Assembly: GCA_029263315.1 (NCBI GenBank)
Contig: JAJCXR010000010.1
Coordinates: 1-33,215, forward strand
Direction of reading: 5' to 3'
DNA from: Acidobacteriota bacterium
Lineage (GTDB): Bacteria; Acidobacteriota; Thermoanaerobaculia; Multivoradales; J023
Length of the DNA: 33,215 bases
The position numbers were made by a program, and so were the translations under genes. Below, piece by piece: positions 1 through 8,335 of this stretch. The first letter of the stretch is position 1. Every line of letters begins with the position of its first letter. A model generated the notes under the pieces. That model was not told where the DNA came from. It did no database searches and was given only the letters and a program-made list of their open reading frames with translations.

Positions 1-396
1 GTATTCGAGCGCCGAAGCATCCACGTCCGCGGCGTTACGCTCGCTGCAACAGAGCCCCACTATGCCTCGCTCGCAAGCCTTGCGGACGCGGCGCCTCGGG
101 GCTCTCGATACGTCACCGTATTTCCGGAAAGGTGTACTTAGCCTGAGTGGTGGGTGGCACCATTCGGTCGGAGGTTTTGGATCTCAAGCTGCGGGGCTCG
201 TGGCATAAGGTGACCAAATCGACCCTCAAATATGTGTGAGAATCCAGGATGTCTTGGCCGATGACTGTTGCCTTGCCCGACGGATGGGTCCGCACTCGCA
301 GAACAAGATCCTTGAGCACGTTTCGGAAAGGTTGCGAACCGAGATACCGCTCAATTCCAGAGATGCAATGGGCCAAAACCGTGAAGGGTCCTTTCC
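1..396. other. unassigned window edge, downstream of the kinase gene
   Basis: No gene could be assigned here. A plus-strand frame is open from base 1 to a stop at 139-141, and a minus-strand frame is open across roughly 1-110 (ending the window with ...DVDASALEY). Either could be the end of a gene cut by the window edge, but neither has a motif I recognise. Bases 140-396 lie just downstream of the kinase stop on the minus strand and show no convincing terminator hairpin with a T-run. Confidence 0.3.
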
Positions 397-1731
397 TCAC
401 TCCGGTTCCCTCGGCGGCAACCAACAATCCACCGTCAAGCCACCACCCTCCCGCGGAACGAGACGCAACGAACCCCCGTGGGCTTCCATGATTTCTCGAC
501 ACAGAGGTAGACCGAGGCCGGAATTGCCGGTCTTCGTGCTGTAGAAAGGTAATATCGCTTCGCGGATCCCATCCTCGCTGAGGCCGCGGCCACGGTCGCT
601 GACGGAAATGCGACACCCGACCCCGGGGGCTCCTTCGATACGCAAGTCAATGTCTTCGGCTGAGCTGCCCGCTTCGTGGGCATTCTTTAGCAGGTTGATC
701 AACACCTGTTGCATTTGAGACGCATCGAAGTATCCGTCCGCCGGCGGGAGCTCGCCCTCCAGCTCAAAGGCATAGACGGCCCGCAGCTCGCTGAGGAAAG
801 GCTCCCATTCAACGGCTGCCGGGCGAGGCTCAGGTAGTCGAGCGAAACGTGCATACCCTTCTAAAAAGTCTCTGAGATGCTCAGCTCGCTCGCCGATAAC
901 TTCCAAGGCTGAAGCGAGCTGCTGTTGCCGTTCCGGCTGACCGAGGATCTCCTGAGCAGAACGAGCTAACGACGTGATGGGAGCTAAGGAGTTGTTGAGC
1001 TCGTGGCTCATCAAACGAATGGCTTTCTTCCACACGCCCACTTCCCGGCGACGCAACTCAGGGGTCAGATGCTCGATCAAGTAGAGCGTATGAGATTGGG
1101 CATTGAGCGTGAAGCGACGGCGGACCAAATGGTAGGTTTCTTCCTCGCCTCGCACCAACACGGTGAACAGAGCGTCTTGATCGCTTTCCAAGACCCGACG
1201 CATCTCTCCCGGGCAATCCGCGAGGAGAGCCTGAAAGTCATATCCTTCCGGCCGCCCTCGTGTGTGAAAGAGGCTCCGGGCAGCCCGATTGGCGAACACA
1301 ATGCGGTGCCTGGGATTGGTCAAGACCACGGCCATAGGTGACGCTTGTAGCACCAAGTCAAGCATGACTTCTTGCTGAAAAAGCGCCGAACGTTCGGAAT
1401 GCAAGGTATCTGCCACTCGGTTGTAGATATCTTGCAATTGACCGATCTCGTCGTCTACGTCCGCCGCCAGACGCATGCTGTAGTCTCGATCATTGAAGCT
1501 ACGGACAGCGTCTTCCAAGGCCATCAACGCCCGTCGAGGACGCCACATGAGCCATTGCATCAAAACGACTCCAACGCTGATTGAAAGAATCCCTGCCAAC
1601 GCGAAGCTTCCCCACCATGACAGCCCCCAGGTCTGGGACCACAAGGCTCCCATGGAGGCGACGAGAGATATGGCCACGGCGATGAGAACGAGCCAGGTGA
1701 GCCAAGAAAATATAGGGCGTCGACGGGTCAT
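397..1731 (-). CDS. NtrY-like membrane sensor histidine kinase
   Basis: This is a 444-residue sensor kinase. Two membrane helices (about residues 9-30 and 38-62) enclose only a very short loop, so the signal is probably sensed in or near the membrane or by the cytoplasmic PAS. A HAMP-like segment (about 63-115) and a PAS-like domain (about 125-225, MAVVLTNPRHRIVFAN) follow. The HisKA H-box reads MSHELNNSLAPI, and the ATPase domain shows the N-box NLLKNAHEA, the G1 box DRGRG and the G2 region GNSGLGLPL. The HELNNSLAP form of the H-box is typical of NtrY/NtrB-type kinases that pair with NtrC-family regulators, and such a regulator ends 5 bp upstream. The ATG has only a weak AAAGG-type ribosome site, consistent with translation as the last gene of the operon. 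The ligand is unknown. Confidence 0.93.
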   Translation of the reverse strand: MTRRRPIFSWLTWLVLIAVAISLVASMGALWSQTWGLSWWGSFALAGILSISVGVVLMQWLMWRPRRALMALEDAVRSFNDRDYSMRLAADVDDEIGQLQDIYNRVADTLHSERSALFQQEVMLDLVLQASPMAVVLTNPRHRIVFANRAARSLFHTRGRPEGYDFQALLADCPGEMRRVLESDQDALFTVLVRGEEETYHLVRRRFTLNAQSHTLYLIEHLTPELRRREVGVWKKAIRLMSHELNNSLAPITSLARSAQEILGQPERQQQLASALEVIGERAEHLRDFLEGYARFARLPEPRPAAVEWEPFLSELRAVYAFELEGELPPADGYFDASQMQQVLINLLKNAHEAGSSAEDIDLRIEGAPGVGCRISVSDRGRGLSEDGIREAILPFYSTKTGNSGLGLPLCREIMEAHGGSLRLVPREGGGLTVDCWLPPREPE

Positions 1732-1736
1732 CTCAG

Positions 1737-3200
1737 CTAACCTTTAATTCTCCGTTCGACTTCGATTTTAAATTTTTCCATGCGTCGATAGAACGCTTGT
1801 CGACTCATTCCGAGATCAGCAGCGGCTTTTGAAACGACGCCCCCGGAGGCCGCTAGGGCACCTTCGATGGAAGCCTTTTCGAGATCTTCAGCAGCGTTTA
1901 GCTGTGCGGCTCTCGACTGCGGTAGTTGACCGGATCTCGAATGCGCAACACCCTGTGAGCTAGCCTCGGAGCGAGACTGAGCTGTTGGGCTAGAGAGCTC
2001 TGCGTCTTCCAAGTGCAAATCTGCGGGTTCAATCACTTGACCCCGAACGATCAACGTAGCTCGCTGTAGGGTGTTCTCTAACTGGCGTACATTGCCGGGC
2101 CACGAAAAGCTTAACAAACGCTGACGACTTGCCGCCGACAGCCGCCACCCACCTGCGGGCTCCGCTGACGCGTGCCGGGACAGAAAAAACTCGGCCAAGG
2201 GCAAGATGTCGTCCTTCCGCTGAGCCAGCCCCGGCAGCTCGATTTCGATCACATTGAGACGGAAAAATAGATCCTCGCGAAACCTTCCTGCCCGAATCTC
2301 TTGACGCAAATCAGCATTCGTGGCGCAGACGATACGCACATCCACCCGGCGGGTGCGGCTGCTACCTAAGCGTTCGAGCTCACCGCTTTGTAAAACCCGC
2401 AAGAGCTTGATTTGCCCGGCCATGGGTAGGTTGCCGATCTCGTCAAGAAATAGGGTGCCTCCGTCGGCGGCCTCGAAACGGCCGACGCGACGCTTGGTAG
2501 CGCCGGTGAAGGCTCCGGCTTCGGCTCCAAAAAGCTCACTTTCGAGAAGGTCCTCCGGCAAGGCCCCGGCGTTGACTCGAATAAAGGGTTTGGCAGCACG
2601 GCGAGAGTTGGCTTGAACGATCTCGGCTAGTTTCTCCTTGCCCACTCCACTGCTGCCGGTGATCAGCACCGGCGCTTCGGAGGTGGCGACCTTGATCGCC
2701 AAAACCACCGCCTCATGCATGGCTCGGCTGGCGTAGACCACCGAACACAGGTCGTGTCGCTCTGCCAAGTCACGTCGCCCGTCTTCGACTTCCCCTCGCA
2801 GACGCAGGTTATCGAGTTGTAGCGACCGCAAATGCATCAAGTTCTTTACGGTGGTCACCAACTTCTCGTCATCCCAAGGCTTGGCCAGGTAATCGCTGGC
2901 CCCCTCCTTGACCAATCGCACCGCTGTTTCGAGGGAGGTCCAAGCGGTGATCAAGAGCACAGGAAGCCTTGGATCCTTGGCCCGCAGGCGCTGAAAGAGC
3001 TCCACTCCCTCATCTCCAGAGGTCTCGTTGGCGGTGAAATTCATATCCTGGATCACTACCCCAATGGGTTGCCGATCCAGGATTTCCAACGCTTCGTCGG
3101 CACTATGGGCCGCCACCGTCTCGTAGCCACGGATATCGAATAACAGCTCGAGGGCCGTGACGACGGCCGGTTGGTCTTCAACGATGAGGATCTTCAGCAT
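1737..3200 (-). CDS. sigma54-dependent NtrC-family response regulator
   Basis: A 487-residue activator with three classical parts. The receiver (about 4-120) has the phospho-acceptor Asp in VIQDMNF (residue 52), the conserved Thr in LLITAW and the Lys in YLAKPWD. The AAA+ domain (about 155-385) has the Walker A GSSGVGKE, the sigma54-contact loop GAFTGA and the Walker B TLFLDEIG. A Fis-type helix-turn-helix closes the protein (SKAAADLGMSRQAFYRRM). GAFTGA means it should open sigma54 promoters, and such a promoter lies upstream of the first gene of this operon. The ATG at 3200 is preferred; the TTG one codon earlier abuts the preceding permease stop. The cognate kinase follows 5 bp downstream. 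Phosphorylation and target sites are inferred; the domain assignment is secure. Confidence 0.96.
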   Translation of the reverse strand: MLKILIVEDQPAVVTALELLFDIRGYETVAAHSADEALEILDRQPIGVVIQDMNFTANETSGDEGVELFQRLRAKDPRLPVLLITAWTSLETAVRLVKEGASDYLAKPWDDEKLVTTVKNLMHLRSLQLDNLRLRGEVEDGRRDLAERHDLCSVVYASRAMHEAVVLAIKVATSEAPVLITGSSGVGKEKLAEIVQANSRRAAKPFIRVNAGALPEDLLESELFGAEAGAFTGATKRRVGRFEAADGGTLFLDEIGNLPMAGQIKLLRVLQSGELERLGSSRTRRVDVRIVCATNADLRQEIRAGRFREDLFFRLNVIEIELPGLAQRKDDILPLAEFFLSRHASAEPAGGWRLSAASRQRLLSFSWPGNVRQLENTLQRATLIVRGQVIEPADLHLEDAELSSPTAQSRSEASSQGVAHSRSGQLPQSRAAQLNAAEDLEKASIEGALAASGGVVSKAAADLGMSRQAFYRRMEKFKIEVERRIKG

Positions 3201-3203
3201 CAA

Positions 3204-4409
3204 TTACACATTCTGCGTCGCCAAGGCGGGCGGCACTCGGGCCGCCCTGAGGGCCGGTCCGAGGGTTGCTCCTAAGCCTAAGAGCCAGAGAAGAGCCACT
3301 CCACCGACGAGAATCTCCCAAGCCAACGTGGCACCGGCCACCACAGTCAGCAACAGGCTGTTGAGAGCGGCCGCCAGCAGGATACCAACGACCACCCCAA
3401 AAGTGGTGACCAACCAATTCTCAATCAGGAAATAGCGCACGATGTCGGCTTTAGTCGCTCCCAAGGCACGACGGGTTCCAATCTGACGTCGCCGTTCGGT
3501 GACCGAAAAAGAAGTCAAACCGATGATCCCCAATGCGGTCACCACCAGCAGCACGATCATCAGGAGGTTGAGATTCTTGACCATCACTTGGCTCCCCGAG
3601 TGGTACCCAGTCTTGATATCGGTGACGGTACGCAAAGCAAACGCCCGTTCACTGTCGATGGCAGTTAGAGCTCCTTCAATGCTGCCAAAGACTTCATCCA
3701 GTTGCCCTGGCTCGGCTCGGACCAGAAATCGGTGCCCCGAAGAATCTGCGCTACGGGTGGGAAAGAAGACAGCGTATTCGCCGATCGGCCAGCCGTAGGG
3801 ATTGAAGAAGTCGCCGAATATCCCGACGATCACAAACGACGTTTCGGGATCGGAGAAGAAAAACGACTTCCCCAACGCATCCTCCTCGGGAAACATCAAA
3901 GCAGCTAGGTCGCGACTGACCGCAACATTGAATTGATCGCCCTCGGGATCTGCGGTAAAGTCTGTGGCGTCGAGAGCTCTGCCCTCCAGAATCTCGACAC
4001 CTAGAGTTTCGAAGATTCCAGGATCGGCCGAGTATGTCTGGGTCCTGTATTTCTTGGGGCCACCGCCATTGATCTGCAGTTCGCCGGAGCTTCCTCCTCC
4101 ACGCCACGGCACAAAATGTGTATGGCTGGCGGCCAGCACGCCGGGAAGGTTACGCAGAGCCTCGGTGTCAGCATCCACCACCGTCCTCACGTACTCCTCA
4201 TCTTCGAAAGCCTGGCCGTAATTGTTGATGTCGACCCTGATCAAATGCTCGTCGACGAAACCTGACGGCCGATTCATCTCTTGTTGGGCGTCGAGGATGA
4301 GGCCGACGGCGTTAGTGACGATGGCTAAGGTCAACGCGACTTCAGCAGCGACTAATATGAAGCGCGCTTTGCGTCGCTTCATGGCGCGCCAGATGGGTCC
4401 TATCTCCAT
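3204..4409 (-). CDS. MacB/FtsX-type ABC transporter permease (second)
   Basis: A 401-residue permease of the MacB/FtsX superfamily. One N-terminal membrane helix (about 15-37) is followed by a large periplasmic MacB_PCD-like domain (about 40-270). Three C-terminal helices (about 283-395) include the FtsX-type segment RRRQIGTRRALGATKADIVRYFL, the cytoplasmic coupling region after the first helix of the bundle. The ATG follows GAGGAG with 7-bp spacing. It sits 31 bp after the first permease and directly abuts the response regulator. The two permeases differ clearly in sequence, so the transporter is probably a heterodimer with one ATPase. It lacks the N-terminal extension found on many acidobacterial MacB permeases. 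The substrate cannot be told from the sequence. Confidence 0.93.
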   Translation of the reverse strand: MEIGPIWRAMKRRKARFILVAAEVALTLAIVTNAVGLILDAQQEMNRPSGFVDEHLIRVDINNYGQAFEDEEYVRTVVDADTEALRNLPGVLAASHTHFVPWRGGGSSGELQINGGGPKKYRTQTYSADPGIFETLGVEILEGRALDATDFTADPEGDQFNVAVSRDLAALMFPEEDALGKSFFFSDPETSFVIVGIFGDFFNPYGWPIGEYAVFFPTRSADSSGHRFLVRAEPGQLDEVFGSIEGALTAIDSERAFALRTVTDIKTGYHSGSQVMVKNLNLLMIVLLVVTALGIIGLTSFSVTERRRQIGTRRALGATKADIVRYFLIENWLVTTFGVVVGILLAAALNSLLLTVVAGATLAWEILVGGVALLWLLGLGATLGPALRAARVPPALATQNV

Positions 4410-4440
4410 GATCTATCTCCTCGATCGAATGTTCTGTGCA

Positions 4441-5766
4441 TTACTGCATTTTCAAATGTTGAGCGGGGGCAATGCGACAAATACGCCACGCCGGGTAGAT
4501 GCCGGCCACCAAGCCGGAGATCAACGACAGCATCAACGCCACGAGCACGATTTGGCCGTCGAGATCGAAGAAGCCGTCGATACCCACTTGCCGTTGCAGC
4601 TGGGATTCCATCCAGCGCAGCTGCAGCGCAGCCAAACCAAGACCGAGGGTTCCGCCCAACAGACCGATGAGCTCGCTTTCCACAATGTGTTGGATAAAAA
4701 TGGAACGCCGACTGGCCCCCAAGGCTCGACGAATTCCCACAATGGGTGCACGAGCCAAGAACTTGCCCAGAAAGAGGCCGATCAAGTTCAGGGAACACAC
4801 CACCAGAAAGAGAATCGCCAACGCTGCCATGGCAGAAGCTTGTTCAGGCACCGCCTCCCATTCCTTCATCAGATCAACGACGGTGGTCAAACGATTGTCG
4901 TTGGGACGTTCGAGACGTCCTAGCTTGCGTTGCTCATTGGTGTAGGCATCCACGAAACTCTGAAACGAGGCCAAAGTTTCTTTGTCGTCCAGTTGCACCC
5001 ACATTTGAATGAAACAGGTTTCGGAGATTTGCAACTGATCACCAAACGTACCTTCGGTAGGGTTGCTCTGCCACCCGTCGGAATTGCCGCTGGTCCTCAA
5101 TTCCATGGGTTCGAGATGGGAAAACGGAATGAAGACATGCTCCAAAGGCATAAAGGGGCTTTGGGTCATGTCGTAATACTTGACCTTTGGCCTCCAAGTA
5201 TCGATGACCCCGATCACCCTGAACTCTTGCTGCACGATGCGGAAGGTCTTGCCGACACTGTCGCCGCCACCAAAAAGGCGGTCGTTGAGCTCTTGATCGA
5301 TCACCGCCACCGCCTCAACTTGGGCGTCCGCCTGACGATTCCAAGGCCCGCCATAAGCAAAAGGAACGTCGAAAAGCGTAAAGAAATCACTCGAGGTCAC
5401 ACGTACCGTTTCCAAGAAAGGTCGCTGGTCCGCTTCTTGCGGAAAGATGTAGAGATCCGATTTGAACATCGCGGCCCGATGACTAGGGATGTCACTGGCC
5501 AGCATGGCCTGCGTGTCGCGATAGGTTAGCTGGGTAGGAATACCGCCGGTGTGGGGGGCCCTCGCCTCCGGATCCCACGAGTCGATGCGGACGGAATACA
5601 GCACATCGCTCTTGTGCGGAATCGGATCACCGGAGAAGAAGCGATACAAACCAATCGCCGCGGTAGAAATGCCCACCCCGAGGGCAATGCCCAAGATGAT
5701 CAAAGCCGACAGCTTAGACGTCCGCCGCACACTCTTCCAGGCTAACCAAACGTTATAGCGCAACAT
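4441..5766 (-). CDS. MacB/FtsX-type ABC transporter permease (first)
   Basis: A 441-residue permease. The N-terminal helix (about 20-42, KLSALIILGIALGVGISTAAIGL) leads into a periplasmic MacB_PCD-like domain. Three C-terminal helices carry the FtsX-type coupling motif GIRRALGASRRSIFIQHIVESE. The ATG at 5766 is preferred over the GTG one codon upstream because GAGGAGG lies 6 bp before the ATG but only 3 bp before the GTG. That ribosome site overlaps the stop region of the ATPase gene, so the two genes are probably translationally coupled. It forms a mechanotransmission-type ABC complex with the ATPase, the second permease and the fusion protein. Export of a toxic compound, peptide or lipid is the family expectation; the substrate is unknown. 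Confidence 0.93.
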   Translation of the reverse strand: MLRYNVWLAWKSVRRTSKLSALIILGIALGVGISTAAIGLYRFFSGDPIPHKSDVLYSVRIDSWDPEARAPHTGGIPTQLTYRDTQAMLASDIPSHRAAMFKSDLYIFPQEADQRPFLETVRVTSSDFFTLFDVPFAYGGPWNRQADAQVEAVAVIDQELNDRLFGGGDSVGKTFRIVQQEFRVIGVIDTWRPKVKYYDMTQSPFMPLEHVFIPFSHLEPMELRTSGNSDGWQSNPTEGTFGDQLQISETCFIQMWVQLDDKETLASFQSFVDAYTNEQRKLGRLERPNDNRLTTVVDLMKEWEAVPEQASAMAALAILFLVVCSLNLIGLFLGKFLARAPIVGIRRALGASRRSIFIQHIVESELIGLLGGTLGLGLAALQLRWMESQLQRQVGIDGFFDLDGQIVLVALMLSLISGLVAGIYPAWRICRIAPAQHLKMQ

Positions 5767-5777
5767 CACCAGCCTCC

Positions 5778-6503
5778 TCAGCCCGCTTGGCTCACCGCAG
5801 CATCGGATAATTGATTGAGGGGCATCGGTACCACTCGCTCGACGTCCACCAAACGACCGTCAAAAATGTGCAATTGACGATTGGCCCGCGCCGCGCACTC
5901 GGTGCTGTGGGTGACCATGATCACCGTCGTACCGCGCTCGTGCACCTCTTCGAGCAGACCCATGATCTCGTGCGACATGGCCGAGTCGAGATTGCCCGTC
6001 GGTTCGTCCGCCAGGATGATGCAGGGATCCCCCGCCAAGACACGAGCAATGGCAACCCGCTGCTGTTGACCGCCGGACAATTGCGATGGCAAGTGGTGTC
6101 GACGTCCCGACAGTCCAACCGTTTCGAGGGCCCATTCGATGCGTTGCTTTCGATCCCGCGCCGGTAGCCGCCGATAACGCAGAGGCACATCAACGTTGTC
6201 GGCCACGTCGAGGTCGGGAATGAGATTGAAGCTTTGAAAAATAAAGCCGATCTTTTCATTGCGAATCCGCGACATCTCGTTGTCGTTCAAGCGACTGACA
6301 TCGACTCCGTCCAGCTCGTAGGTCCCCTCATTGAACGAATCGAGCAACCCGGTCACATTCAGAAATGTACTTTTTCCCGAGCCGGAGGGCCCCATCACAG
6401 CGATGAACTCTCCTGCTTTCACGTGCAGCGAAAAGTTCCGCAACGCCTGAGTCTCCAGCAACTCCGTGCGGTAGATTTTGGAAACACCCTTCATTTTCAA
6501 CAT
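5778..6503 (-). CDS. MacB/LolD-type ABC transporter ATPase
   Basis: A 241-residue ATP-binding subunit with every expected motif: Walker A GPSGSGKST, Q-loop FIFQSFNL, signature LSGGQQQR, Walker B IILADEPTGNLD and switch histidine VTHS. It energises the two FtsX-type permeases encoded directly downstream. The ATG at 6503 is chosen because AGGAG precedes it by about 7 bp; upstream in-frame starts would run into the end of the fusion-protein gene. It lies 22 bp after that gene and ends 11 bp before the first permease start. The sequence resembles MacB/LolD/FtsE ATPases, and the operon context favours a MacB-type tripartite system. I see nothing odd in it. Confidence 0.96.
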   Translation of the reverse strand: MLKMKGVSKIYRTELLETQALRNFSLHVKAGEFIAVMGPSGSGKSTFLNVTGLLDSFNEGTYELDGVDVSRLNDNEMSRIRNEKIGFIFQSFNLIPDLDVADNVDVPLRYRRLPARDRKQRIEWALETVGLSGRRHHLPSQLSGGQQQRVAIARVLAGDPCIILADEPTGNLDSAMSHEIMGLLEEVHERGTTVIMVTHSTECAARANRQLHIFDGRLVDVERVVPMPLNQLSDAAVSQAG

Positions 6504-6525
6504 CGGTCCATCTCCTATGGAAACG

Positions 6526-7794
6526 TTAGTCCCGAACGATGACGCGTTCAGCACCGCGGAATCGGTTGATGTCGGTGAGCAATACGTGCTCGCCTTCGGT
6601 CAATCCTTCGACAATTTCGACTTCGGCCACACTCGTCGCTCCGACTTGGATGTCTTGCAACGTTGCCGTGCCATCGGCAAGAACATAGATTTTGCGACCA
6701 CCACTGGACTCAAAATAGGGCCCGCGGGGCAGCTTGAGCACGCCCGTCCGGCGCTCCAGAATCAAGCGCGTAGAAAGGCGTTGGTTTTGTTTGAGGCCGC
6801 TCGGTGCTTCGCCGACAAAGGCCATTCGACCCGCCACTTGACTGGCATCGACCTCTGGCGACATGGAGGTCACCGTCGCCAGGTACGGCTCCCCGTTATA
6901 GAGCACCGTGGCTTCGACTCCAGCGGTCACCTCGTCGGCATAAGCCTCGGGAATGCGGATCTCGATCTCGAACGAGGACAAGTCCACCACCGTTAGCAGA
7001 GGTTGATTGGGCACCACCGCGTCACGATCTTGCACATCGAGGGTGGCCACCATGCCGTCGAAGGGGGCAACGATGCTCAAGCGGTGCCGTCGTTGCTCCA
7101 ACTCCTTTAGGGTGACCCGTTGCCGTTCGACCTCTAGTTGTCGCTCTCGGAGCTCCAACTGCCGGCTTTCTACCGACAACTGCGCTGCGTTTTCCGCATG
7201 CTTTTGTTCTAAGTCGGCTATGCGTAGCTCGTCTTCCGCCTTCTCTAAAGCACCACGATTGAGCAGCCCTTGCTCAAAAAGTTGACGCGACCTCTTCAGC
7301 TCTCGCTCTGCCGCTTGACGTCGAACTCGACTGAGCTCGATGCCCTGTGCGTCGGCTAGTTGTTGCTGACGGATGGAAATTTCTTGTCGACTGAGCTGGC
7401 CTTCTTGGGAAGCCACTTGCGACGCCTGGCGTTCAATCTCGGCTGATAACTCAGGGCTACCAATCGTCGCCAAGACGGTGCCTTCGGTCACCACCGCGCC
7501 GGGTCGCACCCTGAGGGCCACGATGCCTTGTTCAGGGCTGTAGAGTTTGGGATGAAAGGCCGCCACAATACGCCCTTGCACGGCGACGTCCCGTTCTAGA
7601 TCTCCCCGAACCACCACACCTGTACGTAACCGGGCGCCGTCTACCGAACGCTCGGCCTGAGTCCAGCGCCCAAAAGCCGGGACCAGCCACCAGGCACTGA
7701 CCAGTAGACCACCGGCCACCAACCAAAAAAGCCGACGACGCCACCAGGACTGGCGCTCGACCACGCTATCCATTGAATGTGTTTCTCGAATCAT
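6526..7794 (-). CDS. HlyD/MacA-type periplasmic membrane fusion protein
   Basis: A 422-residue adaptor. One membrane anchor (about 16-38, RRLFWLVAGGLLVSAWWLVPAF) leads to a biotinyl-lipoyl half (SPEQGIVALRVRPGAVV), then a long charged coiled coil (about 115-240, rich in E, R, Q and L). The second lipoyl half follows (RHRLSIVAPFDGMVATLDVQ), then beta-barrel domains. This is the standard order for adaptors that join an inner-membrane transporter to an outer-membrane channel. The ATG at 7794 has AGGAGA about 7 bp upstream; longer in-frame starts would begin upstream of the sigma54 promoter. It is the first gene of the operon. No TolC-like channel gene is visible in this window, so the channel is presumably encoded elsewhere. 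Confidence 0.95.
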   Translation of the reverse strand: MIRETHSMDSVVERQSWWRRRLFWLVAGGLLVSAWWLVPAFGRWTQAERSVDGARLRTGVVVRGDLERDVAVQGRIVAAFHPKLYSPEQGIVALRVRPGAVVTEGTVLATIGSPELSAEIERQASQVASQEGQLSRQEISIRQQQLADAQGIELSRVRRQAAERELKRSRQLFEQGLLNRGALEKAEDELRIADLEQKHAENAAQLSVESRQLELRERQLEVERQRVTLKELEQRRHRLSIVAPFDGMVATLDVQDRDAVVPNQPLLTVVDLSSFEIEIRIPEAYADEVTAGVEATVLYNGEPYLATVTSMSPEVDASQVAGRMAFVGEAPSGLKQNQRLSTRLILERRTGVLKLPRGPYFESSGGRKIYVLADGTATLQDIQVGATSVAEVEIVEGLTEGEHVLLTDINRFRGAERVIVRD

Positions 7795-7835
7795 CGTTGC
7801 TCTCCTTCGGCATAAGCGCCTCGCCATATTTCTAC

Positions 7836-7851
7836 AGCAAAGCAGATGCCA
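7836..7851 (-). promoter_or_regulatory. sigma54 (-24/-12) promoter of the efflux operon
   Basis: On the minus strand the sequence reads TGGCAT-N5-TTGCT, a close match to the sigma54 consensus TGGCAY-N5-TTGCW with the GG and GC dinucleotides at the correct spacing. It points toward the fusion-protein gene, whose ATG is about 42 bp downstream. Transcription should start near 7825. The operon itself encodes a GAFTGA-bearing activator, which makes this assignment much stronger than the match alone. Confidence 0.85.
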
Positions 7852-7916
7852 GCTCAACGAAGAAACGTAAACTCTGTAGTGGAAGGGCTTAGACTCCAAA
7901 CACCGAAAGGGTCGGA

Positions 7917-7957
7917 TGTCCGACGCAACAGGTGTCCGGCGGACAGCGGACACCTGT
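7917..7957. promoter_or_regulatory. palindromic activator-binding site (UAS) for the NtrC-type regulator
   Basis: An 11-bp perfect inverted repeat (7928-7938 and 7947-7957) flanks an 8-bp spacer. TGTCC or GGACA half-sites recur inside it and at 7917-7921. It lies about 65-105 bp upstream of the -24 element, the usual place for enhancer sites of sigma54 activators. Binding by the operon's own Fis-type regulator is inferred. Confidence 0.7.
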
Positions 7958-7992
7958 CCGGCTGGAGAGAGTGAAAGAGTGAGAGTTGGACT

Positions 7993-8040
7993 GGCACGCC
8001 GTCCCCGACACCGTGTGGCACACCGTCCAGGACACCATGA
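7993..8040. repeat. two tandem 24-bp imperfect repeats with GTCC/GACACC boxes
   Basis: Bases 7993-8016 and 8017-8040 are two copies of a 24-bp unit sharing GGCAC-CCGTCC--GACACC, and a partial third copy follows. The same half-site letters occur in the palindrome at 7928-7957, so these may be additional weaker regulator sites upstream of the sigma54 promoter. Confidence 0.5.
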
Positions 8041-8185
8041 TCGGCACCGTCTAGAGCGGCGGTTTTGGAGCGCCGCAAGACCACGTCTCGCGATAGGCTT
8101 TGGAGCCGAGCTGATCTGTCTTCCAAGGTGCACCAAACTGAAGCTCTTCGCTCATGAAAACGAGGGCCGAAGGAGTGATCCCTCA

Positions 8186-8335
8186 ATGAAGCGAAGCCGA
8201 GTCATAGTTTTCTCCTGGAAATTCCTTCTTCTGTCCCTGGGGTTCTCGATGGTGGGCTGCATCGCCCATCGAGCGCAGCAGCACCTTCATCGCGCGCCCT
8301 TTCTTCGCGGCCGCCCGCGAGCCCTGCAGACTAGT
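8186..8335 (+). pseudogene. possible truncated lipoprotein gene start
   Basis: The ATG at 8186 follows AAGGAG by about 10 bp. It encodes a convincing lipoprotein signal peptide: a basic start (MKRSR), a hydrophobic core (FLLLSLGFS) and a lipobox ending MVGC at residue 25. After about 50 codons the frame runs antisense into the LamG gene and reads as arginine-rich shadow sequence, so any real gene appears cut off. It is divergent from the efflux operon, where an outer-membrane factor lipoprotein could be expected, but nothing beyond the signal peptide supports that identity. It may be chance. Confidence 0.3.

Noticed and set aside
7991..8030. Second sigma54 promoter pointing toward the plus strand (TGGCAC at 7992 and 8016)
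   Set aside because: Neither TGGCAC is followed by a GC-containing -12 element at the required 5-bp spacing.
7854..8186. Minus-strand ORF of 110 codons upstream of the fusion-protein gene
   Set aside because: It covers the sigma54 promoter and the regulator sites, and its internal GDGVPHGV-type periodicity simply reflects the 24-bp DNA repeats.
8306..8319. GC-rich 5-bp hairpin after the LamG gene as a terminator
   Set aside because: The stem is too short and is followed by purines rather than a T-run on the minus strand.
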